DNA of 36,327 nucleotides from Candidatus Zhuqueibacterota bacterium (GCA_003818605.1 RPQS01000038.1:1-36327), one strand, 5' to 3'. Positions 1 to 6,695 are shown, counted from the first letter of the stretch. Notes: generated by a model from the letters alone, not told the origin. Translations and numbers: made by a program.

Positions 1-189
1 GCTTACGACCGCATTCTGGCTACGCGTTTCGGAGTAGCGGCGGTGGAAGCCGTGGCGGAAGGCAAGTTCGATCACTTTATCGCACTGCAAGGCGGAAACC
101 TCATTCCGGTTCCCATTGCCGACGGCACGGGCCAAACCAAGACCGCCGATCCGAAACTCTTCGAGGTGGCGGAGATATTCTTCGGATAA
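1..189 (+). CDS. pfkA: 6-phosphofructokinase, C-terminal fragment (cut by window edge)
   Basis: The window opens inside a plus-strand reading frame; the last 62 residues and the TAA stop are present. The stretch DRILATRFGVAAVEAV followed by a short loop and the IPVPIADGTGQ segment resembles the C-terminus of bacterial ATP-dependent 6-phosphofructokinases, which phosphorylate fructose 6-phosphate in the cytoplasm. The catalytic N-terminal half lies outside the window, so the phosphate donor (ATP or pyrophosphate) cannot be judged. The following gap, pgk and tpiA genes support a glycolytic role. A REP hairpin lies six bases after the stop. The family call is fairly sure; the symbol is the usual one for this enzyme. 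Confidence 0.82.
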   Translation, partial: AYDRILATRFGVAAVEAVAEGKFDHFIALQGGNLIPVPIADGTGQTKTADPKLFEVAEIFFG

Positions 190-194
190 CCTGA

Positions 195-230
195 CCGGGC
201 AGGGCAAGGCCCAAGAGCCCTGCCACGGCG
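195..230 (-). repeat. Solitary REP hairpin of the RAYT element family
   Basis: Read on the minus strand, this 36-base unit matches the left-end REP of the RAYT element at 2656-2690 almost throughout: same CGCCG[C/T]GGCAGGGCTCTT start, different loop centre, same GCCCTGCCCGG end. The stem GGCAGGGC (198-205) pairs perfectly with GCCCTGCC (217-224) around an 11-base loop. It lies directly behind the pfkA stop, a typical REP position, and may also act as a transcript end or mRNA stabiliser. It has no T-run. Confidence 0.8.
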
Positions 231-306
231 TAAAACCGTAACACACCCGGTGCCATTGCGACTCGGGAGAGTCACAACGGCGATATTCAATAACAAGGAA
301 CTCTAC

Positions 307-726
307 ATGTCACAGGAAGACAAGCTGCTCGAACTGGTAAGTGAAGTCGCGGAAACATTCGATTGGGAGGACTTCACGGAGAATACGGATGTGGATATTC
401 TGGAAAGCGAAGAAATGCCGCATCTGTACTCGGACATCGTTCGGGATGGAGCCGTCTTCCGCATGTTCATTCTCGATCATATCAGCGATCTGGACAACGA
501 CATTCCGGATTTGTTCGACGTTTACCGCGAATTCGAAGCGGAATTTGAAGACATTGAACAGGCCACGCTGGTCTGGCGGTCGGCGGATGAGGACGATTTC
601 TGGTACATGCGCCGCACGGACGAAGGCGATATCGGGCTTTTCCATTCCGATTTCAGCCTTGATGAAGACGAAGATGAAGAGGAAGAGGAAGAAGAAGAAA
701 AAGAGGGGAACGGGAAGAAGATCTGA
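307..726 (+). CDS. Small acidic protein of unknown function
   Basis: A 139-residue protein rich in Asp and Glu, ending in an almost pure acidic run (EDEDEEEEEEEE) and a short basic tail KEGNGKKI. I do not recognise a family. No signal peptide or membrane segment is visible, so a soluble cytoplasmic protein is likely. The ATG at 307 is chosen because AAGGAA lies six bases upstream; the frame is open to an earlier ATG at 250, but that extension has no ribosome binding site and a different composition. It lies between pfkA and gap but is separated from gap by about 160 bases holding repeats. Function cannot be inferred. Confidence 0.7.
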   Translation: MSQEDKLLELVSEVAETFDWEDFTENTDVDILESEEMPHLYSDIVRDGAVFRMFILDHISDLDNDIPDLFDVYREFEAEFEDIEQATLVWRSADEDDFWYMRRTDEGDIGLFHSDFSLDEDEDEEEEEEEEKEGNGKKI

Positions 727-735
727 AGAAAGGAC

Positions 736-753
736 GAAGGATGAGGGATGAAG
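736..753 (+). repeat. Intergenic direct repeat GAAGGATGAGGGATGAAG, copy 1
   Basis: This 18-base string recurs exactly at 6871-6888. Both copies are preceded by AAAGGA and followed within a few bases by CGAAATCC. Both lie just behind a gene end (the acidic protein here, tRNA-Leu there). It looks like a dispersed noncoding repeat of this genome. Confidence 0.6.
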
Positions 754-791
754 GATGAACCAGACGAAATCCTTCGCCGATGACGAGAGGG

Positions 792-839
792 ATTCTGGAC
801 GCCCGCTCGCAAGAGTAAAGAGCGTGCGGTGTCCAGAAT
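792..839. repeat. Long imperfect inverted repeat upstream of gap
   Basis: ATTCTGGAC (792-800) pairs with GTCCAGAAT (831-839), and an inner stem CGCTC (804-808) pairs with GAGCG (820-824). It can form an extended hairpin in the 162-base gap between the acidic gene and gap. There is no T-run, so it is more likely a dispersed palindromic repeat or a transcript-stabilising structure than a simple terminator. Confidence 0.6.
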
Positions 840-888
840 GACCACAAAGAGATGATCACAACACAATTTCAGATAGGGAGAGACACAC

Positions 889-1893
889 ATGGCGCTGCGC
901 ATTGCGATTAACGGTTTCGGCCGCATCGGGCGGCTGGTGTTTCGCGCGGGATTCAAAGATCCGCGTTTCGAATTCGTGGTGATGAACGACATCACCGATG
1001 CGAAAACTCTCGCACACCTGTTGAAGTACGACTCCACGCATGGCCGCTTTCCGGGCAAGGTTGAAGTAGCCGCTGACGGCTTCTTGGTGGACGGTAAAAA
1101 GTTGAAAGTACTCGCGGAAAAAGATCCCACGAAGCTGCCGTGGAAAGCGCTGAACATTGACATCGTAGTAGAATCCACCGGCGCAAAGTCTTTTCGGGAC
1201 CGCAAGGGTGTGCAGCAGCACATTGACGCGGGCGCGAAAAAGGTGCTGCTTACCGTGCCGTCGAAAGATGAAATTGACGCCACGATTGTTTGCGGAGTCA
1301 ACGACCACGATCTGAAGCCCGAACACAAACTCGTATCCAATGCTTCCTGTACGACCAACTGCGTCGCTCCGATGGCAAAAATTCTGCATGAGAATTTCGG
1401 TATCGAATGGGCCTTCATGACCACGATCCACTCGTTCACGAACGATCAGAACGTGCTCGACGCGCCGCATTCGGACTTGCGCCGCGCGCGCACGGCCGCG
1501 CATAGCATTATTCCGACCACCACCGGCGCGGCCCGCACGGTGGGCAAGATCATGAAGGATCTGAAGGGCAAGATTGACGGCACCGCGCTGCGCGTTCCCA
1601 CCGTGGACGGCTCGATTACCGATCTGGTGGTCATTGCGCAGAAAGACGTGACCATCGAAGCCATCAACGCCGCCTTCAAGAAAGCCGCCGACGGCCCGAT
1701 GAAGGGCGTTTTGGAATACACCGAAGATGAAATCGTATCGTGCGACATTATCGGCAATCCGCACTCCTGTATTTTCGACGCGAAGTCCACGATGGTACTC
1801 GGTCCGCGCATGCTGAAGGTATTCGGCTGGTACGACAACGAGTGGGGCTATTCCTGCCGCTGTATTGATCTGCTGCATAAAATGGGAGTCTGA
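889..1893 (+). CDS. gap: Glyceraldehyde-3-phosphate dehydrogenase, type I
   Basis: A 334-residue protein of the usual family length. It oxidises glyceraldehyde 3-phosphate to 1,3-bisphosphoglycerate in the cytoplasm. The N-terminal Rossmann motif is INGFGRIGR (residues 7-15), the active-site block is SNASCTTNC with the nucleophile Cys154, and His181 (in MTTIHSFT) is the expected catalytic base. The C-terminal WYDNEWGYSCR block is intact. The ATG at 889 follows AGGGAG at a good distance. It works with pgk and tpiA further along on the same strand; the three would normally be adjacent, and the DUF1232 gene and mobile DNA now separate them. Identity is near certain. Confidence 0.98.
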   Translation: MALRIAINGFGRIGRLVFRAGFKDPRFEFVVMNDITDAKTLAHLLKYDSTHGRFPGKVEVAADGFLVDGKKLKVLAEKDPTKLPWKALNIDIVVESTGAKSFRDRKGVQQHIDAGAKKVLLTVPSKDEIDATIVCGVNDHDLKPEHKLVSNASCTTNCVAPMAKILHENFGIEWAFMTTIHSFTNDQNVLDAPHSDLRRARTAAHSIIPTTTGAARTVGKIMKDLKGKIDGTALRVPTVDGSITDLVVIAQKDVTIEAINAAFKKAADGPMKGVLEYTEDEIVSCDIIGNPHSCIFDAKSTMVLGPRMLKVFGWYDNEWGYSCRCIDLLHKMGV

Positions 1894-2464
1894 CACGCGC
1901 GATAAAGCAGCCGGCAAATCACGCCGGGAAACCGATCAGAAATCCGCTGAAACTGTTGCACAAACCGGACGGAAGTTCGATCCGGAATACGAAGCGATGA
2001 AGGCCAAGCTCGCGCAGTTGTGGAAGGAATGCGCTCTGGCGGGGATGCCGGAATTTACCGTAGTTGCAGAGAGCATTGAAGCGAATTTCATGCATTCTCT
2101 GCGGCGCATCACCGCGCAGGATATGGCTTATGTGATGGACGCGCGCGGGGATCGGGCTATCCGCTGGTTCAGCAATTCCCTGCCTGCGTGGGCCAGTCCT
2201 CTCGGTCCGCAGCTTCGCTTGCTGCTGAAAATGCTGCGCGACGTAGTGGCCGGAGAATTTCGCGCACCGTGGAAAACCATGGCGGCCATCACGCTGGCCT
2301 TGCTGGACATCGGTAATCCGATGAATTACTTGCCGGATTCCTTGCCGGGTATCGGCCACATTGATGATGCGCTGGTTGTGGCCTTGTGCGTTTCCGTTGT
2401 CCGCAAGGATTTACAGCGGTATGCTACGGCCAAAAATATTGATCTGGCCGACTACGGATTCTGA
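1865..2464 (+). CDS. DUF1232 (YkvA-like) small membrane protein
   Basis: Up to 199 residues. The C-terminal part carries the DUF1232 signature: [38 protein letters not shown], seen as two short hydrophobic stretches with the conserved NPxxxLPD and GxxDDA patterns. Family members are small membrane-associated proteins of unknown role. The start is uncertain. The frame opens at a TTG at 1865 inside gap with no ribosome binding site; the next ATG is at 1997. Codons between 1893 and 1997 look coding (many Lys, Glu and Asp), so a start upstream of 1997 is plausible. The 3' end is odd: its last 34 bases recur at 3258-3291 after the inserted DNA, and the stop overlaps an ATG of the ORF6N remnant (TGATG). 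Confidence 0.72.
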   Translation: MICCIKWESDTRDKAAGKSRRETDQKSAETVAQTGRKFDPEYEAMKAKLAQLWKECALAGMPEFTVVAESIEANFMHSLRRITAQDMAYVMDARGDRAIRWFSNSLPAWASPLGPQLRLLLKMLRDVVAGEFRAPWKTMAAITLALLDIGNPMNYLPDSLPGIGHIDDALVVALCVSVVRKDLQRYATAKNIDLADYGF

Positions 2465-2465
2465 T
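2432..2465 (+). repeat. 34-bp direct repeat, left copy (end of DUF1232 gene)
   Basis: Identical over 34 bases to 3258-3291. The repeat covers the last ten codons and the stop of the DUF1232 gene. Together the two copies bracket the ORF6N remnant and the RAYT element, which suggests a target duplication made when that DNA entered. Confidence 0.85.
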
Positions 2466-2634
2466 GGCGGTTGCGCGAAACCTTGACCGCTTTCCGCCCG
2501 ATTTCATGTTCAGTTTATCGAACGAAGAGTTCGATATCTTGAAGTTCCATTTTGGTACATCCAGTTGGTGTGGTACACGGAAATTGCCCCGCGCCTTCAC
2601 CGAGCAGGGCGTGGCCATGCTGTCAAGCGTATAG
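2464..2634 (+). pseudogene. Truncated ORF6N-domain gene remnant
   Basis: A 56-residue open frame starts with ATG overlapping the DUF1232 stop. It reads as the second half of an ORF6N domain: [15 protein letters not shown], then FGTSSW, then [16 protein letters not shown], the expected order for this DNA-binding domain found in phage and mobile-element proteins. The first half of the domain (the LAELYGV-type helix) is missing, and the frame stops right after SSV, where family members continue. It is therefore cut at both ends. Its right border is close to the left end of the RAYT element, which suggests that element inserted into it. The family assignment is from recognised motifs only. Confidence 0.75.
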
Positions 2635-2655
2635 AATCGAAAAGGATTTCCCATC

Positions 2656-2690
2656 CGCCGCGGCAGGGCTCTTCAGTTCGCCCTGCCCGG
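2656..2690 (+). repeat. Left REP of RAYT element copy 1
   Basis: A 35-base unit with a perfect 8-bp stem: GGCAGGGC (2662-2669) and GCCCTGCC (2680-2687) around a 10-base loop. It closely matches the solitary REP at 195-230 and the left end of copy 2 at 4029-4064. Confidence 0.82.
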
Positions 2691-2706
2691 ACACTGGATT
2701 TTTAGC

Positions 2707-3207
2707 ATGCTCCGCCGCCACAGCAGAATCAGTTTTCCCGGCACTCTGCATTTTATCACAACGGTGACAAGCATTCGCAGCGATTGGTTCAGGCGTGAAG
2801 AACAGTGCCGCCGCATACTTTGGGAATTTGAGAAAAGCCGCGTGCGACATAATGTTCTTTGTCTCGGATATGTCCTGATGCCGGATCATCTTCATGCCGT
2901 TCTGCTTCAATCGGTGGATGGTCTCCAGATTGCCGCCATGCTACGGGATTTTAAGGCGGCAACGGCGTTACGGTGTCGGCCTGATGAATTCGGGAACAGC
3001 AGCTTTTGGCGGAGGCGTTATAATGATGTCCCGCTCCCCGGCGTCAATGCATTGCACCGTCGGCTCGAGTACATGCATAACAATCCCGTTAAGCGAGGTT
3101 TCGTTGTCGAACCGATAGAGTGGCCGTGGTCAAGCATCCATGACTTCATGGGGACGTCATCGGGGATCGTTCGAATCGCTGTGGATATGGTTCCTGTAAG
3201 GTTATAA
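2707..3207 (+). CDS. REP-associated tyrosine transposase (RAYT, Y1/IS200-like)
   Basis: A 166-residue single-domain transposase of the HUH/Y1 family, about the normal RAYT length. The HUH metal-binding motif is MPDHLHAVL (His61, His63) and the nucleophile is Tyr122 in LEYMHNNPVKRG, both in the family's expected places. RAYTs cut and rejoin single-stranded REP hairpins; many are single-copy housekeepers of REP families rather than active insertion sequences. The ATG at 2707 is the only start that fits the N-terminus SRISFPGTLHFITTV. The gene lies between inverted REPs, and a deleted sister at 4081-4218 keeps the same first 23 and last 22 codons. It appears intact. Confidence 0.9.
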   Translation: MLRRHSRISFPGTLHFITTVTSIRSDWFRREEQCRRILWEFEKSRVRHNVLCLGYVLMPDHLHAVLLQSVDGLQIAAMLRDFKAATALRCRPDEFGNSSFWRRRYNDVPLPGVNALHRRLEYMHNNPVKRGFVVEPIEWPWSSIHDFMGTSSGIVRIAVDMVPVRL

Positions 3208-3216
3208 TGTCGTATG

Positions 3217-3252
3217 CCGGACATGGCAAGTTCAAAGAGTCATGCCGCGGCG
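3217..3252 (-). repeat. Right REP of RAYT element copy 1 (inverted)
   Basis: On the minus strand this reads CGCCGCGGCATGACTCTT and ends with CATGTCCGG, matching the layout of the left REP. Its stem has decayed compared with the same position in copy 2. Confidence 0.75.
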
Positions 3253-3257
3253 ATGGA

Positions 3258-3291
3258 AAAAATATTGATCTGGCCGACTACGGATTCTGAT
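3258..3291 (+). repeat. 34-bp direct repeat, right copy
   Basis: An exact second copy of 2432-2465, lying directly after the right end of the RAYT element. The sequence after it (CACTCGGATACTC) is probably what originally followed the DUF1232 gene. Confidence 0.85.
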
Positions 3292-3359
3292 CACTCGGAT
3301 ACTCTTCTATATTTCGTGAAGCACTTTCACAGAAAAAACAACTTATTGGAGCACTTTCA

Positions 3360-3803
3360 ATGTTCGATCTTTCGCAATCTCCCTATTTGTTCAAACACAA
3401 GGACATTTCCGAGATACGGGACAAGTTAGCCCAACAGCTTCCGAGTCATGCAGAGATCACGATTGAAGGGGAGCAATCGAAGATAATTCGGATTCGCGAC
3501 GGACAATGGCGCGGTGCATCGTTGCACTTGGACTATACTTCTGAACAAGTGCAATTAACGAGAATTGTCTATACCATTCCAAGTTTCGGAGCTAAGGTTA
3601 TCCTGTTCTGTTGTTCCGTCGTCGCGGTTTCAATAATTGTTACGTTGCTTTTAAGTGCAATGATCGGAGAATTTGTACCGGTGATGGGCGGACTTGGCGG
3701 CGTTGCCGGATTTGTAATGTATTCCATCATAAAAGCCGTGGTCGTCATGATAATATCGAACTCATGGTCGATCGATCTGCATCCGGCGATTGAAAATGTT
3801 TAA
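3360..3803 (+). CDS. Small membrane protein of unknown function
   Basis: A 147-residue protein. The first 75 residues are soluble and charged. Two hydrophobic segments follow, at about residues 77-102 (AKVILFCCSVVAVSIIVTLLL) and 108-132 (VMGGLGGVAGFVMYSIIKAVV), with a short tail. I do not recognise the family. The ATG at 3360 has GGAG eight bases upstream. The base composition looks more A+T-rich than the flanking glycolytic genes, and the gene lies between two RAYT elements, so it may be acquired or accessory. Topology suggests an inner-membrane protein with a cytoplasmic N-terminal domain; that is inference. Confidence 0.68.
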   Translation: MFDLSQSPYLFKHKDISEIRDKLAQQLPSHAEITIEGEQSKIIRIRDGQWRGASLHLDYTSEQVQLTRIVYTIPSFGAKVILFCCSVVAVSIIVTLLLSAMIGEFVPVMGGLGGVAGFVMYSIIKAVVVMIISNSWSIDLHPAIENV

Positions 3804-4028
3804 ATTCACTTAAACGGATTGACCAATCAACCGTTTCACTCAGAGCGCGGAACGAAGCAAATTACAGCTATATTTTCAGCCGTCAAGCAATAGACACGCC
3901 AACATCAGCGAAATACTTGGCACGTTTGCATAAAGTATGAAGCGGCCGGCGATGATGCGGCGAATATTGACGCGGTTCACGGCCGGACGGCGAAGAGCGG
4001 AAACGGCGGAACGAAGACAAAGGGATTC

Positions 4029-4064
4029 CGCCGCGGTAGGGCTTTTCAGTATTGCCCTGCCCGG
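4029..4064 (+). repeat. Left REP of RAYT element copy 2
   Basis: CGCCGCGGTAGGGCTTTT, loop, then TTGCCCTGCCCGG. It is the counterpart of 2656-2690 with a few substitutions; the stem has one G-T pair (TAGGGC with GCCCTG). Confidence 0.78.
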
Positions 4065-4080
4065 ACACTGGATCTTTGGA

Positions 4081-4218
4081 ATGCTCCGCCGCCACAGCAG
4101 AATCAGTTTTCCCGGCTCTCTGCATTTTATCACAACGGTGAAAAGCATCCATGACTTTATGGGGAAGTCATCGGGAATCGTTCGAATCGCTGTGGATATG
4201 GTTCCTGTAAGGTTATAA
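4081..4218 (+). pseudogene. RAYT remnant with in-frame 121-codon deletion
   Basis: Forty-five codons remain: the first 23 residues of the transposase (MLRRHSRISFPGSLHF and onward) are joined directly to its last 22 (HDFMGKSSGIVRIAV and onward). Both catalytic motifs (the HUH histidines and the tyrosine) are lost, so the product cannot be a transposase. The frame is kept across the junction, so a 45-residue peptide is still encoded, but there is no sign that it does anything. Identity between the two copies in the retained parts is high, implying a recent common origin. Confidence 0.82.
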
Positions 4219-4227
4219 TGTCGTATG

Positions 4228-4263
4228 CCGGGCATGGCAAGTTCAAAGAGCCATGCCGCGGCG
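4228..4263 (-). repeat. Right REP of RAYT element copy 2 (inverted)
   Basis: It has a perfect 8-bp stem, GGCATGGC (4231-4238) with GCCATGCC (4250-4257), and an 11-base loop. It is the best-preserved right-end REP in the window and shows the consensus that copy 1 has partly lost. Confidence 0.8.
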
Positions 4264-4286
4264 GGAAAAGATAAGAGAAGATTCCG

Positions 4287-4306
4287 GGCGGGTCTGGAGA
4301 CCCGCC
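4287..4306. repeat. Perfect short palindrome upstream of pgk
   Basis: A 20-base hairpin with a 9-bp stem, GGCGGGTCT and AGACCCGCC, and only GG between. It lies 17 bases before the pgk ATG, just before the ribosome binding region. It could be another repeat family or could affect translation of pgk; no partner copy was seen in the window. Confidence 0.55.
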
Positions 4307-4323
4307 TCAGCGGAGAAAGGGAA

Positions 4324-5517
4324 ATGAACAAGAAGACCATTGATCAGGTGGATGTGAAGGGCAAGCGCGTTTTGGTCCGCGTGGATTTCAACGTGCCTTT
4401 GGATGAAGGCAAGGTGGCCGACGATACGCGCATTCGCGAAAGCCTGCCCACGATCAAGAAAATCATTGCCGCGGGCGGCAAGTGCATTCTCATGAGCCAC
4501 CTCGGACGGCCCAAGGGCAAGCGCGCGATGGAATTCAGTCTGAATCCCGCGGCCCAGCGGCTTTCAGAGTTGATCAATCAACCGGTGCTCATGGCTCCCG
4601 ACTGCGTGGGCGATGAAGTCGAACGCGTAGTGAATCAGCTCAAGTCCAGCCAAGTCGTGATGCTCGAGAACCTGCGCTTCCACCCGGAAGAAGAGAAAAA
4701 CGATCCTGCCTTTTCCGAGCAGCTTGCCAAGCTCGGCGATATCTATGTGAATGACGCTTTCGGCAGCGCGCACCGCGCTCACGCTTCCACCGAAGGAGTC
4801 ACGAAGTTCCTCAAGATAGCTGTGGCCGGCTACCTAATGAAGAAGGAACTTGACTATCTCGGCCAAGCCCTCGCTAATCCCGCCCGTCCGTTTGTGGCCG
4901 TATTAGGCGGATCGAAAATTTCCGGCAAGATTGACGTGATCGAAAATCTGCTGGACAAGGTGGATGCGATTCTGATCGGCGGCGGCATGGCCTATACGTT
5001 TTTCAAATCCATGGGCGAGGAAATCGGCAACTCCATCGTTGAACTGGATAAAGTGGATCTTGCTCACAGCCTTATCAAGCGCGCTGCCACGGGAAAAACC
5101 AAGCTGGTTTTGCCCTCCGATTCACGAGTTGCCGAAGAATTAAAAGCGGGTGTGAAAACCGAAATCCGCAGCAATCGCGAACTGCGCGAAAACGACACGG
5201 CGGGAGATATCGGCCCAGCGGCGGAAAAGGAATACGCGGAGATCATTCGCAAGGCTAAGACGATTGTCTGGAACGGCCCGATGGGCGTATTCGAAATAGC
5301 CGAATTTGCACACGGAACCAAAGCGGTTGCCGAAGCATTGGTTGAAGCAACTAAAGCGGGGGCGGTTTCCGTGGTCGGAGGCGGAGATTCGGCGGCCGCG
5401 ATCAAGAAATTTAGTATGGAAGATAAGGTTTCGCACGTCTCCACCGGAGGCGGGGCAAGCTTAGAGTTTTTAGAAGGCAAGGCACTGCCCGGTGTGGTAG
5501 CCTTGAATGACGTTTAA
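4324..5517 (+). CDS. pgk: Phosphoglycerate kinase
   Basis: A 397-residue enzyme that transfers phosphate from 1,3-bisphosphoglycerate to ADP in glycolysis. The substrate-binding N-terminus RVDFNVP (about residues 19-25), the hinge and nucleotide segments LGGSKISGK, GGGMAYTFF, NGPMGVFE and the C-terminal GGGDSAAA are all present, and the length is normal. The frame is open further upstream into the REP region, but the ATG at 4324 matches the family N-terminus (MNKKTIDQVDVKGKRVL) and follows GGAGAAAGG. tpiA begins 12 bases after the stop, so the two are co-transcribed. The promoter, if separate, must lie in or after the deleted RAYT element. Confidence 0.97.
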   Translation: MNKKTIDQVDVKGKRVLVRVDFNVPLDEGKVADDTRIRESLPTIKKIIAAGGKCILMSHLGRPKGKRAMEFSLNPAAQRLSELINQPVLMAPDCVGDEVERVVNQLKSSQVVMLENLRFHPEEEKNDPAFSEQLAKLGDIYVNDAFGSAHRAHASTEGVTKFLKIAVAGYLMKKELDYLGQALANPARPFVAVLGGSKISGKIDVIENLLDKVDAILIGGGMAYTFFKSMGEEIGNSIVELDKVDLAHSLIKRAATGKTKLVLPSDSRVAEELKAGVKTEIRSNRELRENDTAGDIGPAAEKEYAEIIRKAKTIVWNGPMGVFEIAEFAHGTKAVAEALVEATKAGAVSVVGGGDSAAAIKKFSMEDKVSHVSTGGGASLEFLEGKALPGVVALNDV

Positions 5518-5529
5518 GAGTTAGGAATC

Positions 5530-6312
5530 ATGATACTTGCAGCAAACTGGAAGATGAACAAAACCGCCGCCGAGGCCGCGAGCTTTGTGCAGGGCTATGC
5601 GGGCGGTTTGAGTGAATGGGTAGTCCCGACGGTTCTGCTTGTCCCCTTCACGACGATCCCCGCCGTGGCGGAAGCATGCAGCCACACCGGTATTCCCAAA
5701 CAACGGCTTGCGTATGGCGCTCAAAATTTTTATTATGAGGCGGCAGGTGCGTTCACTGGGGAAGTCTCGGCAGATCAATTACTTGAATTTGGCTGCCGGC
5801 ATGTGATCTGTGGCCATAGCGAGAGGCGGCACGTTTTCGGCGAAAGCGACGATCTTATCGGGAAGAAAGTGCGGCGGGCCGTGGACAAGGATCTCGTGCC
5901 GATTTTTTGTATCGGGGAGACTTTGCCCGAACGCGAATCCGGCCAATTGGAATCGGTATTGACCCGGCAAATTGAAGAAGGATTGTCGGGAGTTTCAGCG
6001 ACCAACCTGTCCAAGGTCGTAATGGCCTACGAACCGGTTTGGGCGATTGGAACCGGAGTGGTAGCCACTCCGGAGCAGGCCGAAGAAGCGCACGCGTTTG
6101 TTCGCAAGCTGCTGGTATCGTCGTTCGGCGCATCCGCTTCGCGTGTGCCGATTCTCTACGGCGGCAGCGTGAATGCGGAAAACGCATATACTTTAATGAT
6201 CCGTCCCGGAATTGACGGCGCGCTGGTGGGCGGAGCAAGTTTGAAAGTGGAGAGCCTGTTGGCGCTGCACGCCGCCTGCGTGAAAGCGGCGAAGGAAAAA
6301 GGCGAAGCCTGA
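5530..6312 (+). CDS. tpiA: Triosephosphate isomerase
   Basis: A 260-residue TIM-barrel enzyme interconverting dihydroxyacetone phosphate and glyceraldehyde 3-phosphate. Catalytic residues are all visible: Lys8 in AANWKMN, His96 in CGHSERR and Glu168 in AYEPVWAIGTG. The phosphate-binding YGGSVNAENA and GALVGGASL loops follow. The start has AGGA upstream and the gene lies 12 bases after pgk, so it is in the same operon. Length and motifs are normal. Confidence 0.97.
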   Translation: MILAANWKMNKTAAEAASFVQGYAGGLSEWVVPTVLLVPFTTIPAVAEACSHTGIPKQRLAYGAQNFYYEAAGAFTGEVSADQLLEFGCRHVICGHSERRHVFGESDDLIGKKVRRAVDKDLVPIFCIGETLPERESGQLESVLTRQIEEGLSGVSATNLSKVVMAYEPVWAIGTGVVATPEQAEEAHAFVRKLLVSSFGASASRVPILYGGSVNAENAYTLMIRPGIDGALVGGASLKVESLLALHAACVKAAKEKGEA

Positions 6313-6347
6313 TCGTTGTTTAAAACAAGAAGAAATTAGGATAGAGC

Positions 6348-6695
6348 ATGATCTACGGAATTCTGATTGCTTTGCAGATGATTATTTCGGTTTTACTGGT
6401 CGTTACGATTCTTCTGCAGAGTTCGAAAGGCGGCGGCCTGGCCGGTATTGCCGGCGGCAGCATGACCTCTACAGTTTTCGGCGGGCGAAGCGCGGCCAAT
6501 TTTCTTTCCAAGGCCACGACGATTTTAGCGGCCGTGTTTATGATTAACTGCCTGTTGATGGCCGTTATTTCCACGAAACGCACAACGACAACGTCGGTGA
6601 CGCAGCAGGCCGTGCAAGGAGAATCGCCCGTTCCGAGCGGCGCTCCGCAAGCTCCGGCCGGCGATCAAGGCACTCCCGCGCCGCAGCAGCCGTAA
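6348..6695 (+). CDS. secG: Preprotein translocase subunit SecG
   Basis: A 115-residue inner-membrane protein, the small subunit of the SecYEG export channel. Two hydrophobic helices (about residues 3-24 and 53-75) flank the conserved loop LLQSSKGGGLAGIAGG and the FGGRSAANFLSK motif. The tail is a Pro-, Ala- and Gln-rich low-complexity extension (about residues 88-115). It follows tpiA by 35 bases; the tpiA-secG pair, with a leucine tRNA after it, is a common arrangement in bacteria. The start has ATTAGGA upstream. Confidence 0.94.
   Translation: MIYGILIALQMIISVLLVVTILLQSSKGGGLAGIAGGSMTSTVFGGRSAANFLSKATTILAAVFMINCLLMAVISTKRTTTTSVTQQAVQGESPVPSGAPQAPAGDQGTPAPQQP

Larger units (their letters stand above)
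2647..3260 (+). mobile_element. REPtron-like element: RAYT gene between inverted REPs
   Basis: The element carries one transposase gene (2707-3207). Its ends are imperfect inverted repeats: the left end from 2647 reads TTTCCCATCCGCCGCGGCA, and the reverse complement of the right end (to 3260) reads TTTTCCATCGCCGCGGCA; both continue to CTCTT. Each end holds a REP unit in opposite orientation (2656-2690 and 3217-3252). Boundaries are inferred by comparing with the second copy near 4024-4269 and could shift by a few bases. Confidence 0.8.
4024..4269 (+). mobile_element. Internally deleted RAYT element (copy 2)
   Basis: This has the same left and right ends as the element at 2647-3260, with both REPs present, but the middle of the transposase gene is missing. 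Relative to copy 1 exactly 363 bases (121 codons) are absent. The junction falls at AAGCAT, which occurs in copy 1 at both edges of the missing part (2769 and 3132). This points to a deletion between short direct repeats. The product could only move with help from an intact RAYT. Confidence 0.82.

Noticed and set aside
856-1917. Long open frame on the minus strand across gap (353 codons)
   Set aside because: It is the mirror of a certain gap gene, has no family motif, and such shadows are common opposite G+C-rich genes.
3937-4218. 93-codon frame running into the deleted RAYT copy
   Set aside because: The first half has no family likeness and lacks a ribosome binding site; only the part from 4081 is recognisably transposase.
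2647-4269. The two RAYT copies as an assembly duplication
   Set aside because: They differ at many single bases, one carries a defined deletion, and the flanking DNA is different.
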